Made by a program: the position numbers and the translations under genes. The notes under the pieces were generated by a model, which saw nothing but the letters and a program-made list of their open reading frames with translations, did no database searches and was not told where the DNA came from. DNA of 64,000 nt from Buxus sempervirens (taxonomy: Eukaryota; Streptophyta; Magnoliopsida; Buxales; Buxaceae): positions 39,110,392 to 39,174,391 of the forward strand of contig OX387190.1 of NCBI GenBank assembly GCA_947561395.2, written 5' to 3'. Below, in pieces: positions 13,038-25,113 of this stretch (positions are counted from its first letter, which is position 1; the number at the start of each line of letters is the position of its first letter).

Positions 13038-15820
13038 GCTCCTTTTGGTCCTGTGCCTACTTTAAGGTTAACATTGTGCAGCAGAGCCTGAATGTATCAA
13101 GTGTGGTTTTCTGTCCAGCTTGTTTGCTCTAACTCAATGTTACTTGTGTGTGAGTGATTGCATTTGGCTGATATACTACCGGCCAAGATACAGCTTCTAT
13201 AGTTGGTTTGATTATTCATCCATGTTGCGTGGCCTGGCGTTGCTGGCTTGACACCTTGTAAAAATACTCAGTTGTACATCTGATGTAGGGGCCATGCCTT
13301 CAACACCCTGATTCAATTTTTGGTGCTCTTGATTAACATCACAGCTGTTGGGGTATGTTTTGATCACAATTTTTTTGAATTCTGTAAAAGGGTTCTTAAG
13401 TCTGGAGTTTTGGTGACAGTTTCTTTCCTTGTAAGACCTTCACTTGATGGAGGCCTGGGGTTTCACCCTTATGATTTGACTGTTGCATTAGGATAGCATT
13501 GCCCCTTGTTAAATGTGTATTCTCTTTGCTGTGAGAGTATAATTCATATAATGTTAAGAACATTTGTGTAGCTTTTCTCAGGGTTTGGCTGTGGCGGAAT
13601 TTGAGGCTTGTTTTTGGAGAAACTTAACCATTTTGGTGAACTTATTGATGGTCTTTGCTCATTATGGTAGCCCTGCTTTGGGTGAAATATATAAATTCTT
13701 GAAAAATTGTTTGTGATTTTTTTTTCTTTTATTTCTTCAAGCATCATAAAATCTTGAAATATTTAGTGAATGATTGGTTTTTTTCTCTGCACGCACAGGT
13801 TTGTTTTGCTGAAATTTGATGTATATAATTTCATCACCATATAATTGACTGCTGTTCCGAATGTTGGTGTACATATGCACTACTGAGTAAAATTTTAATT
13901 AGTGAACTGGGGGGGTATTGGAAACTTTATGCAAATTGTCATCTTAATTCAAATTGAGAATTGGTATTGGTCTAAAGAATTATAAATTATATGTTTACTG
14001 AAAGACAATAAGGAATTAAAATTAGGAATATCTATCCAATTCCATATAATTCGGTTTGCACCTCCTTCGCAAGTTTGGGCACACCACACATAGGCTAAGT
14101 ATGGTGTGCCCTGTGCCCGGGTCGATTTACTTTCTATTCCCATGATAGGTTCATTTTCTTAGCTGGTTTAGATCAATTTGGAGGAGAGCGTTTCACTAGG
14201 AGCCACTCAGTGGTGCCAGCGTGAAATGCACGGATGGATGCCTATGTCAGGGCCAGTGATTTCATGGAACCACCGGATTTTGGCTCTAGAGGAAATGCTT
14301 TCAATTCGGAGTCACTTATCTAATTTAGTCTACTCCGGAGTTTGGGTAAGTGACCCGTTTATGGCTTGTGGAAGTTGCGTCACCCCTACAATACAGGTTC
14401 CCTTTTAAGAATTTGGCTGGTCTAATTGCATGAACGGTTATGAACGTTTAGAGTCCAAAATCCAACAAAATGGACTGATATTGGTCCAAAAACAGGTGCA
14501 GTTTGGCCTGAACCATTCTGCCAAAATGGTTTGGTTTATATTGAGTCTAACCGTTCTGGAACAAAGGTTCGGCCAGCTCCTAGCCCAAATGGGGCCCAAT
14601 CACCTGTCTGGCCCCGAATCCATGTGTAAAGTGTCCAATATTGCTCAGAAGGCTTAGTTCAGCCCGAGAGGTCCAGCGAACCCACGGCGCTCACTCTCAA
14701 TTTCTCGCCGTGAGCAACCATTCTCGTAGAACGGTTTGGGTTTCTATTTTCTCGCCGGGATCCCAAGGCGAACTTGGAACGTGTTTAAACTCGGAAAAAT
14801 TAAGGCCCACTCACATTAACGAGCCCAAATAGTGACGGCCTAAGCTGGGCCTTGACACAGTGGGGAAAACCCCGAACGAGCACACTTACGCTTGGTTTTC
14901 TGGTTGAACCCATCCTAGTTGCACAACCACCAATGATCCCTTCCGTGAGACCATCGGATTGTGGGTCCCGGTCGTTCTTATAACCGTGATCCAACCAGGG
15001 ATTTTGCTAACAGAAAAAGCCTCCTTAGCCAAATCGCCTGCATTTTTTTTTTTTTGAACTTTTTTTATTTTGAAGTGCCAAGATATAGGTGATTAATTAA
15101 GCAAAATGGTTTACATCCTACCGATTTAGTAGCTAAATCATAGCGAATTATGGGCACAAACAAGTTTACCTAATATATATTATTGCATCCAAAATCAACT
15201 TATTATACTCTTTTTGAAAAAAAAGAAAAAGGTTTATAAAGCGAACACCTCATTTGTTAATGCCATGTGTATCAATAACTAACTGTTTAATATTTTAATA
15301 TCCAAAACACCCTCAATTTTTTTTCAAATTTGTATGCGTGTATTATAAAGGGAAACCATATGGGTTCTTAACTACAGACATATTCTCAACTAATAGCTCA
15401 CACCCCACATAATCTGATCTACTACCCAAAAAGCTCTGGACTTTTAACTCATAAACTTTTATATCTTAATTAATAACTTATGCTCAAGTAAAATGTGTAC
15501 GTGCCTCTCACCAATGTACAAAAAGGTGCCTCTAACATGTAAATTGGTGCATCTAAAAATATCCTATAATTGAACTATTTACTTCTATACCTTCATCCAA
15601 ATTTTTTTTTAGTTACTGTTGTAGATCTCTTCAACCTAGAAAAACAATCATTTCAATCCAGAGGCAAAACCCAAGAAACGAATCCAAGGATAAGAGAAGC
15701 AATCATTAGTTTCAATCTAAGTTCTTTACATAAATTTCTTTCAACCCGGCAATGAAGGTTTGTCTCATTTTGGTATCCGAAAGTATCCTCTTCAAATCTT
15801 TTGTTCATTTTCCGAAGACC
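13038..15820. other. 3' UTR then intergenic DNA, no supported gene
   Basis: The first few hundred bases are probably the 3' untranslated end of the U-box gene. From about 14150 to 15010 the base composition becomes more GC-rich, with short open frames and no recognisable motif. This looks like part of an old transposable element of unknown class. From 15050 to 15820 the DNA is AT-rich and featureless. Confidence 0.4.
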
Positions 15821-16310
15821 TTAAGAGGTATGATTTGGGATCAGACCAGAACCCTGAGAGATCCTATTTTCAACCCCTTTTGATTGGCAAGCAAAGAGAA
15901 TCTCTCTCTGATCGGAAAAGGCAAAGCTAGTATCTATAATTAAACCAACCCAGCTGGCTCTCTCAAAGCCATCTTGACAAACAATCCGAACACCATCATA
16001 ACCCTGAAAGACTTCTTCATCTCCCATATCATATACCATGATATCTCTTATGGGTAGACCCTTTTGCCGGGGCCCTTTGAGCATCTCTCTATCCCTTTCA
16101 AAAAAAAAGGAAGAACAGCTTTAAAAGGATTCTTCTGAAACCAAGGATCAAATAAAATTCATAAAACCCTAGTAAATTAATTAACCAAGCAGAAGGAGGA
16201 CTCATATTCCATCTCAGGATCATTGGATTAATCTGACTTAAACCCGCGTAAGATCGCTTATTAAATAAGTGATTTTCAATTCTATGCTTATTTTTATAGG
16301 AGACATGCAA
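15821..16310 (-). other. Unclassified open stretch
   Basis: Two minus-strand frames (15821-16084, 87 residues, and 16098-16310, 70 residues) have unusually protein-like composition for intergenic DNA, for example GLPIRDIMVYDMGDEEVF and SPPSAWLINLLGFYEF. I do not recognise a family. They could be a decayed gene or a piece of organellar DNA moved to the nucleus. There is no support for a working gene. Confidence 0.25.
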
Positions 16311-17904
16311 TTAGTAACTTGAAAATGCTATTTCAAATGTCATGTCCTTGTTTGCTGTTTTATAAGGACCGACCATGTATATTAATGCCATTTATTTGTC
16401 ATGTCTCAGATCTAATAGTAGACAGTTGGGCAAGAGCAGAAGGGCTTAGCTTGTGGGGGACAATCATATCCCACAAGCTCACAAATGGGCATGGGTTGTG
16501 ACTATCATTGACAGCAAGTATGTGGGGTTCAAAACCAGATTAATTAAAGAGTAGAAGAACAGTAGTTTTTATCTCTTAATGCAAAAATGATAGTTTTTGT
16601 ATTAGTACACGTCTTATTCCAGCAAATTAATGCTTTGCATGGCCACCATGGTTTTATGTAAATTAAGGTTTCAACCCTCCTGGCAGGAAGAAGAAGAAGA
16701 GTAAATATAAAAGAAGTTAATGACCAGTTGGAAGGGAACATAAGTTGAAGGTTGGGAAGGCAATACAAAGAAAGGCTGAGTGGTACGTGGCTGAGGAACC
16801 TTCATGGCTGAAGGATATGGGGACACAGGCATATGAAGGTGGTGGAGGTCCTCCCAACACTCTCCTAACAATTGGTCTCCTGCCCATCACTTATCCTAAC
16901 CTTATTATTCTTAAAATACATCAACTTTCCCAAGTTTGCAGATTTTAATTTTAACAATATTACTTGGGGTTCTATGTATGCACACCAAATCTTTCTTCCT
17001 CAATGCTCATGTGATCCTGTCTCTCCTAGATAGCTCTCGGAAGTTCAAAAGCATCAGCACAACTCAATCTTCAACAACAACAATCCTCAATAGATACAAC
17101 AATCAGGAACCAACCCAAGTGAGCTGTTAAGGGCCTTGATGAGGCATCTCATCTTTTTTTTTCTTTTTTCTACAGATGGAATGTCTAATACTGGTGGGGT
17201 TGTGGTGTAGCTGGGATGGGGAATGCGTTTACGTGGAATTTTGTCTTAGTTCTAAACTGGCAAGAACTGCTTTTGACTAGGGTTTTGACTCATCACCGAC
17301 CCATGCACATATATACATAATACATATATATTTGTATAATCTTTTTGTCAACATGCAACGTTCCATGGCAATTCATCTCTCTCCTTATCCTCATACTGTT
17401 CAAGGGTTCTTATTTTCTTTTCTTGGGAAAGTGCGCATGTTACTATCTCTTATGTCTCATTCTTTAAGTTTTGTCACAATCACTGTGGCCAGAGAAAGTG
17501 GAGAGTGAGAGAGAGAGAGAGAGAGAGAGGTTAACATTGCATGTGAAATTCATGGGTCCCTAAACAACTTCCTCCATTTATTTGAAGAGTTTCGCTAAAA
17601 AATCTCGAGCTTATGTGCGCTCGATTTGTAGGGCATATGATGTGAGTTTGTGCAAATTTCGTGCCCGTGGTCCATGGAATCAATTAATACATCTCTTAGG
17701 TTTTCCTTTATGCTGCGTGTAGAGCTTTTTACTTATTGCTTCAAAAAGCAATAAAAACAATTAGATTGATTTTGCTTCTATGAAGATCTTTTTTGAAGTA
17801 AAACTGATTGGTTCACATTTACTTTTATTGAAAAAAAAAAGCATGTTTGGTACTATCAAAAGCATAAAAATTGCTTCTTGGCTAATATTATGATAAAATG
17901 TACT
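16311..17904. other. Intergenic, no supported gene
   Basis: There is no convincing coding region. A GA microsatellite lies at about 17506-17530. The stretch 16740-16900 is more GC-rich than its surroundings and could be transcribed, but I see no precursor of a known microRNA. Confidence 0.4.
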
Positions 17905-19095
17905 ATTAAGGTAAGGGTGGGTGGTGGTAGTGGATATATGGTGGGTGGTAGTAGTGATAGTGGTGGGTGAGTGGTGATAGTATATAATGGTGGTGGTGGA
18001 GGTGTTCCGGTGGGTGGTGGGGTTGTGGGGGTGGTAGGTGTAGGTGTAGGTTGTATAGGTGGATGGTGGTGGGAATGTTGTTGGTAGTTGTAGTGGTGGC
18101 TGTGATGGGTGGTGGTGGTGGATGTTTGTGATAGTGGTGGTGGGTGATAAGTGGTGCTAGTTATGGTGGGTTGGGTGTAGTGGTGGGTGGATCGGTGGTG
18201 TTAGTGGCAAGGTTTTCTAGATTGGGATCGTGGACCTAACCGGACAGGCTCGATCTCGATACAAACTATACTTGATAGGCCGGTCCAAAGTGATCCGGTG
18301 AAAAAAGTAAAAAAATTTTGATTTGCTTTGGATCGGCTAGTCCATAGCCAATCCAATCTGATCTGGTTTTAAAAATTCTGAAAATTTTAAAAAATGGCAA
18401 AAAATCCAAAAAAAAAAAGGAAAATTCATTTATAAATGTTATAAATTATAGATCATTGATATAAGACATAATAAAGTTGAAAATCTATGTTAGAATATTA
18501 AATTATAACATATAATTTGATATGTTATAATTATAACAAATAGTTTGTTATGTTTTATAATTTGACATTATAAGTTTTTTTAAATATAATTTGACATATA
18601 TCAAATTATATGCTATGACAATTATAATATATAATATCAAATTACATGTTATATGTTGCTTTTTGTGAAAATATAAATTGACAAATAATAATATATTATA
18701 ATATAAAGATATAATTTGATATTATAATATATAATATCAACTTTATTATATTTATATCAATGATCCATAATTTTTAACAATTATAAATGATTTTTTCCTA
18801 TTTTTTAGATTTTATTGCTATTTTTTAAATTTTCGTGAATTTTTCGGACTAGGCCGATTATGGATCGGACCGAACTGGCTATGGACCGGCCGGTATCGCT
18901 CTGGATCGGATGGACTTGGCCGGTACTGGTTGGTCTAAAGCGATCCTTTTAATCAAATGATCCTGATATGGACCGGCCCCTATGGTGGGAAGTAGGGTGG
19001 ATGGTGGTGGCTGGGGTGTAGGTGGTGGGTGGTTTTGTAGTGGTGGTTGGTTATGGTAGTGAGTGGTAATGGTGGTGAGAGTAGGTTGTTGGTAT
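17905..19095. repeat. GGTGG/GTGGTA minisatellite, split by an insertion
   Basis: The plus strand is dominated by GGTGG, GGTAGT and GTGGTG words at about 17910-18205 and again at 18980-19085. The intervening 770 bp is a different, inverted-repeat element. The simplest reading is one G-rich minisatellite interrupted by a foldback insertion. Confidence 0.75.
18212..18980. mobile_element. Foldback (long inverted repeat) element
   Basis: The left half (about 18225-18480) and the reverse complement of the right half (about 18720-18975) match over much of their length. Shared blocks include CGGTCCA..GATC, GTCCATAGCCA, TTAAAAAATGGCAAAAAAT-like tracts and ATCATTGATATAA with AATAAAGTTGA. The centre is AT-rich and the outer arms are rich in GATCGG and CCGGCC. 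No protein is encoded. It is non-autonomous and of unknown superfamily. Confidence 0.7.
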
Positions 19096-19744
19096 TAGAT
19101 TAGTAACAAGAAGCAAAAGAGGCAAAAAATAAAAAATGAGAAGCAAAAGCAAATAGCAACCAAACATGCTTATTGTTTCAAAAAGCATGATTTTACTTAA
19201 ATAAACAAAAAAGCAAAAGCAAAAAGCAATACCAAACACAGCCTTAGTATCTTTTAAATTTTGACGGGGAATTAAATCCAGCGGTTAAATTTTTTGTTAT
19301 ACTTTCACACTTTTTTTTTTTAAATTTTAGTTCTTCAATTGAAATTCGAAATTCATCTTTCCTTTTTTTTAAATTTTAGCGGTAATATTTTAGAGCATTT
19401 CGAATGATTTTGGTTCGCTAAAAATTTTGAAGATTATATGTTTGTTTATAAAACAAAAAAAGCTATATACGAAAATAAAATGGATCGATTTCACAATTCG
19501 GTGAACAGCCAAAGAAAGGTACTCGTCGTAACAAATGGTGGGGGGCACCACGTTCATAACCACCTCTCTATTTTCCTTCTCTTTTTTCACTAAAAAATCT
19601 GAAACAAATTCTCTTTCTTTCTCTTTATCCTTGTTTCCTTCTTCTTCTTCTTTTTTTTTTTTCAAATAATCCAACATGAGAGCTTATTTATTGACGACAT
19701 GTGAGACATGAGAAAAAATCAATTCAATGACTTCCTCATCATCA
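19096..19744. other. Intergenic, no supported gene
   Basis: AT-rich DNA with AAGCAAAAGC words and long A/T runs. The open frames are low-complexity and not credible as genes. Confidence 0.4.
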
Positions 19745-21480
19745 CACGGGATTGGTTAAAAACAAAGAGTCGACACCATTCTGTTTAGGTGTGAATGGAC
19801 ACCAAAATATCAAATAAGTACAAAAAGGCAAATTTAGGGTAAAAATAACCCTATTAAAAAAACAACCAGAGATGGGTAAGGGGATTAGGTTATGAACAGT
19901 GGAAGGTGTTAGGCACCCCTATTCATCCACACAAGGTGGTTGCCAGGCATTGTTCATGTTAAACTAAAGGAAAAAGGGTTTGCTACAAAAATCATGAAAA
20001 ATCATAAAAAAGACAAAAATGTATGGTTTTTTCATACGAATAGCCTGATTGATCCAGAACTTTCAAATATGATCATACCATTCCTAGGGTTTCATGATTA
20101 AAATAAAATTGAGATAAAATCAAATAAAATCAATTTAAAGTGAAAACTTCAAAAATCTGGATTCAAGTTAAATTCTAGAAATCTAGAAAAATATGATTTT
20201 TATAAAATATTGCAGAATTGAACTTGAATAATCTAGGATATAGATATAACCCAAATTTCACATTAAATTAAGAAATAAAAACCAAAAATACCCACATTGA
20301 TGAAGACCATCAAAAGGGGAGAACTTAGACCGTAGGGTCTTCTTTCAATAATGAAAAAGGACTCAAAAACCATATCATGAAACCCTAGAAGTTACTTTCA
20401 GACTTCTGAATCCAGATCTATCATATTGATCATGACAGATCTAGGATCTTAGCCTAATATCACAAAAATCACGAAAACAGTGTTGTAGGTGCAAATATGT
20501 GGAAAATCCAAATTTTAGCAAAAAGTGGGGATCTCATGCTATAAACATCATAATCATCATAGATTCATAGATTCATCATAAAAACCATTAAAACATGATC
20601 AGGATATCCAAAACAACCACATCTCACAGATTAGAGCACATGGGGGTCTACCCTACGGATCCACCTGTTCTCTTTTCCCCTAGCTCTCTCTTCACGTTTT
20701 ACGGCTAGAGAAGATTCTTGAGGTACTTGGAGATAGGTTTGGTGATACAAACACAATCAAAGGCTTTATTCTAAAAGAAAAGAAAAGAACGGATATAGGG
20801 TTCTATTCTAGGGATCCATCTGTTCCCCTTTCCCCTAGCTCTCTCTTCACCTTTTACAACTAGAGAGACTCTTGAGGTACTTAGAGGCAGGTTTAGGAAT
20901 ACAGAATAAAAAGATGGCCTTATTCTACAGCAATAGAGAAGATCCTATTACTTCTAGAATTGAAGACAGAATATAAAAGGGAAAAGGGACTTACCTAGAT
21001 TGAGCAAGCAGAGCAGCATGGATTCCTCTCTTCTCTTGGAGTTCCTTGGACTTCAAATTTTCGTGGTGTTTTGCTTGAGGATCTCACCTCTATTTATAAG
21101 CAAACCCAGGGGTATGGCTGGTCCAGAAGGATATACCAAGATCTCCCTAGATTGGGTTAAAAATAAGGATAATGCCCATCCATTGCCAAATAGGATAAAT
21201 GAGAGAATTTGAATCTCTCAGAGAGATATTTTGGTGCAGATAAAGCTCCAAAATCGAGAAAGGATAAATTCGCACAAAACCCCCATACCCGTATATATAT
21301 TACGGGCATGCCTGCCCGTATTATTAATACGGGCACAGCGCGTGCCCGTATATCAACTGCGGGCATGACTAAACCGTAAACAAAATACGGGCATAACCAG
21401 TTTGGCCAGATTTTATACTTTTTTGACTTGTTTCAAATCCCAATTAATATTTTCAATTATTTTCTCATTTTGTAGTGCAA
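19745..21480. mobile_element. LTR-retrotransposon remnant (LTR-like, probably Ty3 type)
   Basis: The words GAGTCGACACCATT, then GGGTAAGGGGATTAGG, then GGAAGGTGTTAGGCACCCC resemble a signature I associate with long terminal repeats of plant Ty3-type elements; the family assignment is from memory. An imperfect direct repeat with a 155 bp offset (GGATCC at about 20657 and 20812, each followed by CTAGCTCTCTCTTCAC) lies inside. An array of TACGGGCA/TGCCCGTA motifs lies near 21285-21400. No coding part is seen. It is a fossil and probably old. Confidence 0.45.
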
Positions 21481-23420
21481 TTTGAGGTATCTACACGACA
21501 AAAGGGACTTCAATCCAAAGAAAATATAAAAAAATAATAATAAATTAAAAAAATGTGTCATACCTTTTTTTGAACAAGAAATAAAAAGAATAAATCTTGT
21601 TTACTTGTTTTCTTACAAAAGAAAGGGGACAATTATTCCTTTTGTTTGCTAAATAACCAAATGCTTGCAAGTTGTGGAAAAAATTAATTTCCTTATTCTC
21701 TTTTGATTTAGATAATTTATTGTTGAGCAAATAAAAGTCCTAGACATTACCTTTCATCTGCTTGCTGACTCTTCTTTCTCTCTCCTTCATTGAAATCTAT
21801 AAATATATTTTTCAATTTTTTTTGGTAGTAGCTACCTCTTACGTGGCAATTAGGAGCTCGTATCCTCTACGCCCAACATATCATACACTCATGCACCGCT
21901 CAGTGTTTTTTTTTTTTTTTTTTGAAGACCACCGCTCAGTAGTGTTATTGGTGCATTCACATTTAAAAAAATCATTTCAACATAGAAATGATTTTAAAAA
22001 AATAGTTTTTCTCTTTGGAAATGATTTTTTTTTAGTTAGATGCACCAATCACAATGGGATAACATGGGTACACAATATATTGGGTGCAAACGATTTTTGT
22101 CAGTGACAAGCAACTGTAAACTACTATCGAAACACTTTTTATGAACTAGATAGACATCTAAATACAAGATGTTTGTCAAGATTCGAACTTTCAAAATTTT
22201 ATTACCATAAAAGGCTACTTGATGTTTGGATGGCACGACCCAGAATCTATCGAAATTTTGTTCTTTTCCAAATTATACAGGGACAGCCCATCACATAGAA
22301 ACTGTGTGGTTGTTTTCAAAACAAAATTGTGCTTCACAAGGCATATTTTCATTATTGCTTTTATAAATTGCTTAACCAGCCTATTTATTTATCGATTGGT
22401 CTTCAATGACGGTTGTACATGCCATATGCCATATTAGTCCCAAGTCTCCAAATCGACTAACAAAGCCCTAAATTCAAAGAGTGCTTCATCTAGCAAGTTA
22501 AAAATTTAAACTCGCAAGTATATAATTTCATGAATGGTTAAAAGATCCAAGTCCCACCATGAAGAAACATGTTATACATGGAGTGTTCTCATGGACTCAA
22601 GATCGTTTGCAGCTTTCCACGTGGCATGAATTATATCATTAGTCATTGGTTTTGCATGGTGTGATATTCATAATTTAAAAATCTCAAAAGTTCAATTAAT
22701 TTTTAGTCTCATCTAACTTATTAGTCATTAGCAAAAGCTATTAGAAAATGTCATAAATGTAAGGAGATGAAAAGTTCTTCATTGTTTACTTTTCCAGGCA
22801 TGGGATACTGTCACGTGGAGCATCGATTTTATAATCAATACTTTTTTATGATTATAAATTATTCATGAGAAAAAAACACTGATCGTAAGATGCTCTATGT
22901 GACAGAATCTCACGTCCAAAACATAAACCAATGTAGGTATGTGACGGGTAACGCTCACAATTAATATATATATATCAACATTTGCCCTTTTTTTCTATTG
23001 ATGCATGCAAAATTTTGCACCGTTAGGGTTAAGACCCACATGACAAGTCAAACAAAACCATTAATGTTTTACTAATAAACTTATGATGGCAGTTACGATT
23101 TCTAGTTATTTTAAATTTAAAATAGCAAGTTTGTTACATAAACATAGATATTACGACTAGTGATGACCGACGAGGAGCTTCGCAAAAGCGATTTTCTATT
23201 TTTAGAAGCCACTGCAAGCGAACCTAGTAACCCGTGTAATCAGAGAACTTGTAATACAAACGTTGTGTGTCCACCGGGTAAAACGGTAAGGGGTTACAAG
23301 CCCCTCTCTCTCTCTCCCCTCCTCCCCCTCCACAACTCCCGACGTTACCAACCAAATCGAAGGCTCCCTTCCCCGTTGCCGGTTCTTGTCTCATGTCAGA
23401 CAAGGAAGATGAAAATCTGA
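21481..23420. other. Intergenic, no supported gene
   Basis: Mostly AT-rich. A minute poly(T) insert sits at 21894-21940. A weak hairpin with arms around GTCACGTGGAGCATC and GATGCTCTATGTGAC spans about 22808-22914 and may be a small MITE. No gene is supported. Confidence 0.4.
21894..21940 (-). mobile_element. Minute LINE-tail insert with target-site duplication
   Basis: CACCGCTCAGT occurs at 21894-21904 and 21930-21940. Between them are a long T run and GAAGAC, which on the minus strand read GTCTTC followed by A's. It has the same structure as the inserts at 9992 and 42488. Confidence 0.5.
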
Positions 23421-23602
23421 CACGTGTAAGTCCCACGTGATTGATGACGTACGGTTCACGGGCTTTAACGGCACAAAACCCGAAGCAAACTCCGTCATGC
23501 GTCCGCGCCGTTTCTACGTTCTCTGGACATGCCACGGTGGCGGTCATATCACCGCAGACCCACCAGGGGAGTGAGGCAGTGCTCAAGCAAGGGGTCCACG
23601 TG
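23421..23602 (+). promoter_or_regulatory. G-box cluster upstream of the bHLH gene
   Basis: CACGTG occurs at 23421-23426, 23434-23439 and 23597-23602, and TGACGTAC lies at 23445. The first two G-boxes are 13 bp apart. The group lies about 0.9-1.05 kb upstream of the bHLH start. G-boxes are bound by bHLH (PIF-type) and bZIP factors and TGACG by TGA-type bZIPs. Control of this gene by such factors is inference. Confidence 0.5.
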
Positions 23603-24065
23603 GGCGACTATTGCTGCTTTGTTCGCAGCCCTTACTGTTGCTTCCTCCTGCTAGTTGTGTCAGAAACCACCAGGATTATTATGAAAAAGTCCGCTTTTTA
23701 TATATAATCATAACATTAGTCCATAATAATTGAGGATTACAAAAGAGGATCGCTTTTTAGAAATAATTAAATTACAGAATGACTTTACAAACATAATTAA
23801 ATTTGAAAATCAATTTACTTTGAGATACAAACAAAGCACATGGTGCATGGAATGCAAATTTCTTTACTTGGAATACGAGTGTATCTTACATGAGACACAA
23901 TCGTATTCTATGTGGGATACGAACGTATCATACGTAGATACAAACGTATTTTATCTGTAATAAAATGAAATTATTTTTTAATTGTGGTTGGAAAAGTGAT
24001 ACTGTAGGTTAATTAAGTTTAAAAGTGACCGTTTTTGTAAACTAAGATCTTTAGGGACTGTTCTG

Positions 24066-24418
24066 TATAAATACGGATCAAAAAGTGACCTTTTCATAAT
24101 TTTTCCTTCTATTTTCTATATAAGATCCTGCTTTCTCTCTTAAAGCATACGCTCTCAGACTCAGACTGACCGGCCGAAGCGACCCGTGTTCATTAGCGAG
24201 AACGAGGAACAGTAAGCCAGAGTAGTTAAGAATTCGATTGGCAGACCAGAGCGTACGATAGCAACACCACCTTCCTTTCAGGGACACGCGTTTGGCATGA
24301 AAAGAGACCAAGCTTTCCTTAAAACCCAACCCCCAGCCTTTTTGTTCTTATAGCGCACAGGCGTACGATAGCAACACCTTCTTCTTCTCTCCCTCTCTCT
24401 CTCTCTCTCTCTCTCGCT
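24066..24418 (+). promoter_or_regulatory. Core promoter candidates and CT-rich leader of the bHLH gene
   Basis: TATAAATA at 24066-24073 and TATATAA at 24117-24123 are the two TATA-box candidates. They lie 414 and 363 bp upstream of the ATG at 24480. A CT microsatellite (about 24388-24414) sits in the expected 5' untranslated leader, a common arrangement in plant leaders. Confidence 0.5.
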
Positions 24419-24479
24419 CAAAGTATTGGTTTTAGGCTTTACACTTTAAGGTGCCGAACCGAACTGCTCTTTACCGGAG

Positions 24480-25076
24480 ATGTTACACTGTCTACAAGCG
24501 CCGGAAAAAGTCCCGGGGAAAGTTACGGAGCTGACTGTGCTCGAGAGACAACGGGCTTGGCTGAAGTGGCAGCAGCAACAGCAGACTCAACAACCTCAAC
24601 GGAACTATCTGAACGACACCCAATTCAATGAGGGAACACAAGCACAGCAATTACAGGCGCTCATACTCCAAGAGCAAACGAATCTGTCGATGGCATGCAA
24701 CCCGGGTCTAGAAAATGTGTGGCCTGATTTCAACAAATACACGACTACCTGTACCGGCTTTCCTGAGGTTATTACGAGGCTCGCGCCTTCTTGCTCTGGA
24801 TTTCCGACGAGTTCTCTTGAGATGGATTACTCCCTTTGTAGGACTTCTAGTTGTCCACCGGCAATGGCTGTAGCAGGTGCGAATGAGGTGGTGGCGCCTG
24901 AGCAGAGTAGAGAGTCTGTTTTGACTGAAAAGATGGCTTTTGCAGTTGGGAAAGAGAGCTTCAAGAAGAGGAAACAGGATAAGGCACAGAATACAAAGGT
25001 TTGTATGCATCTTAAGTGATAAGATCCCTTTTTCTGCACAATCTTCACTAACGTATAAATTTACTTATATTTCCAC

Positions 25077-25113
<37 letters not shown>

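Noticed and set aside
16740-16900. Possible microRNA precursor in a GC-richer patch
   Set aside because: No convincing long stem and no match to mature plant microRNAs I remember.
23160-23707. Overlapping frames of 86-120 residues upstream of the bHLH gene
   Set aside because: No family motifs; the GC-richer composition matches a promoter-proximal region with G-boxes.
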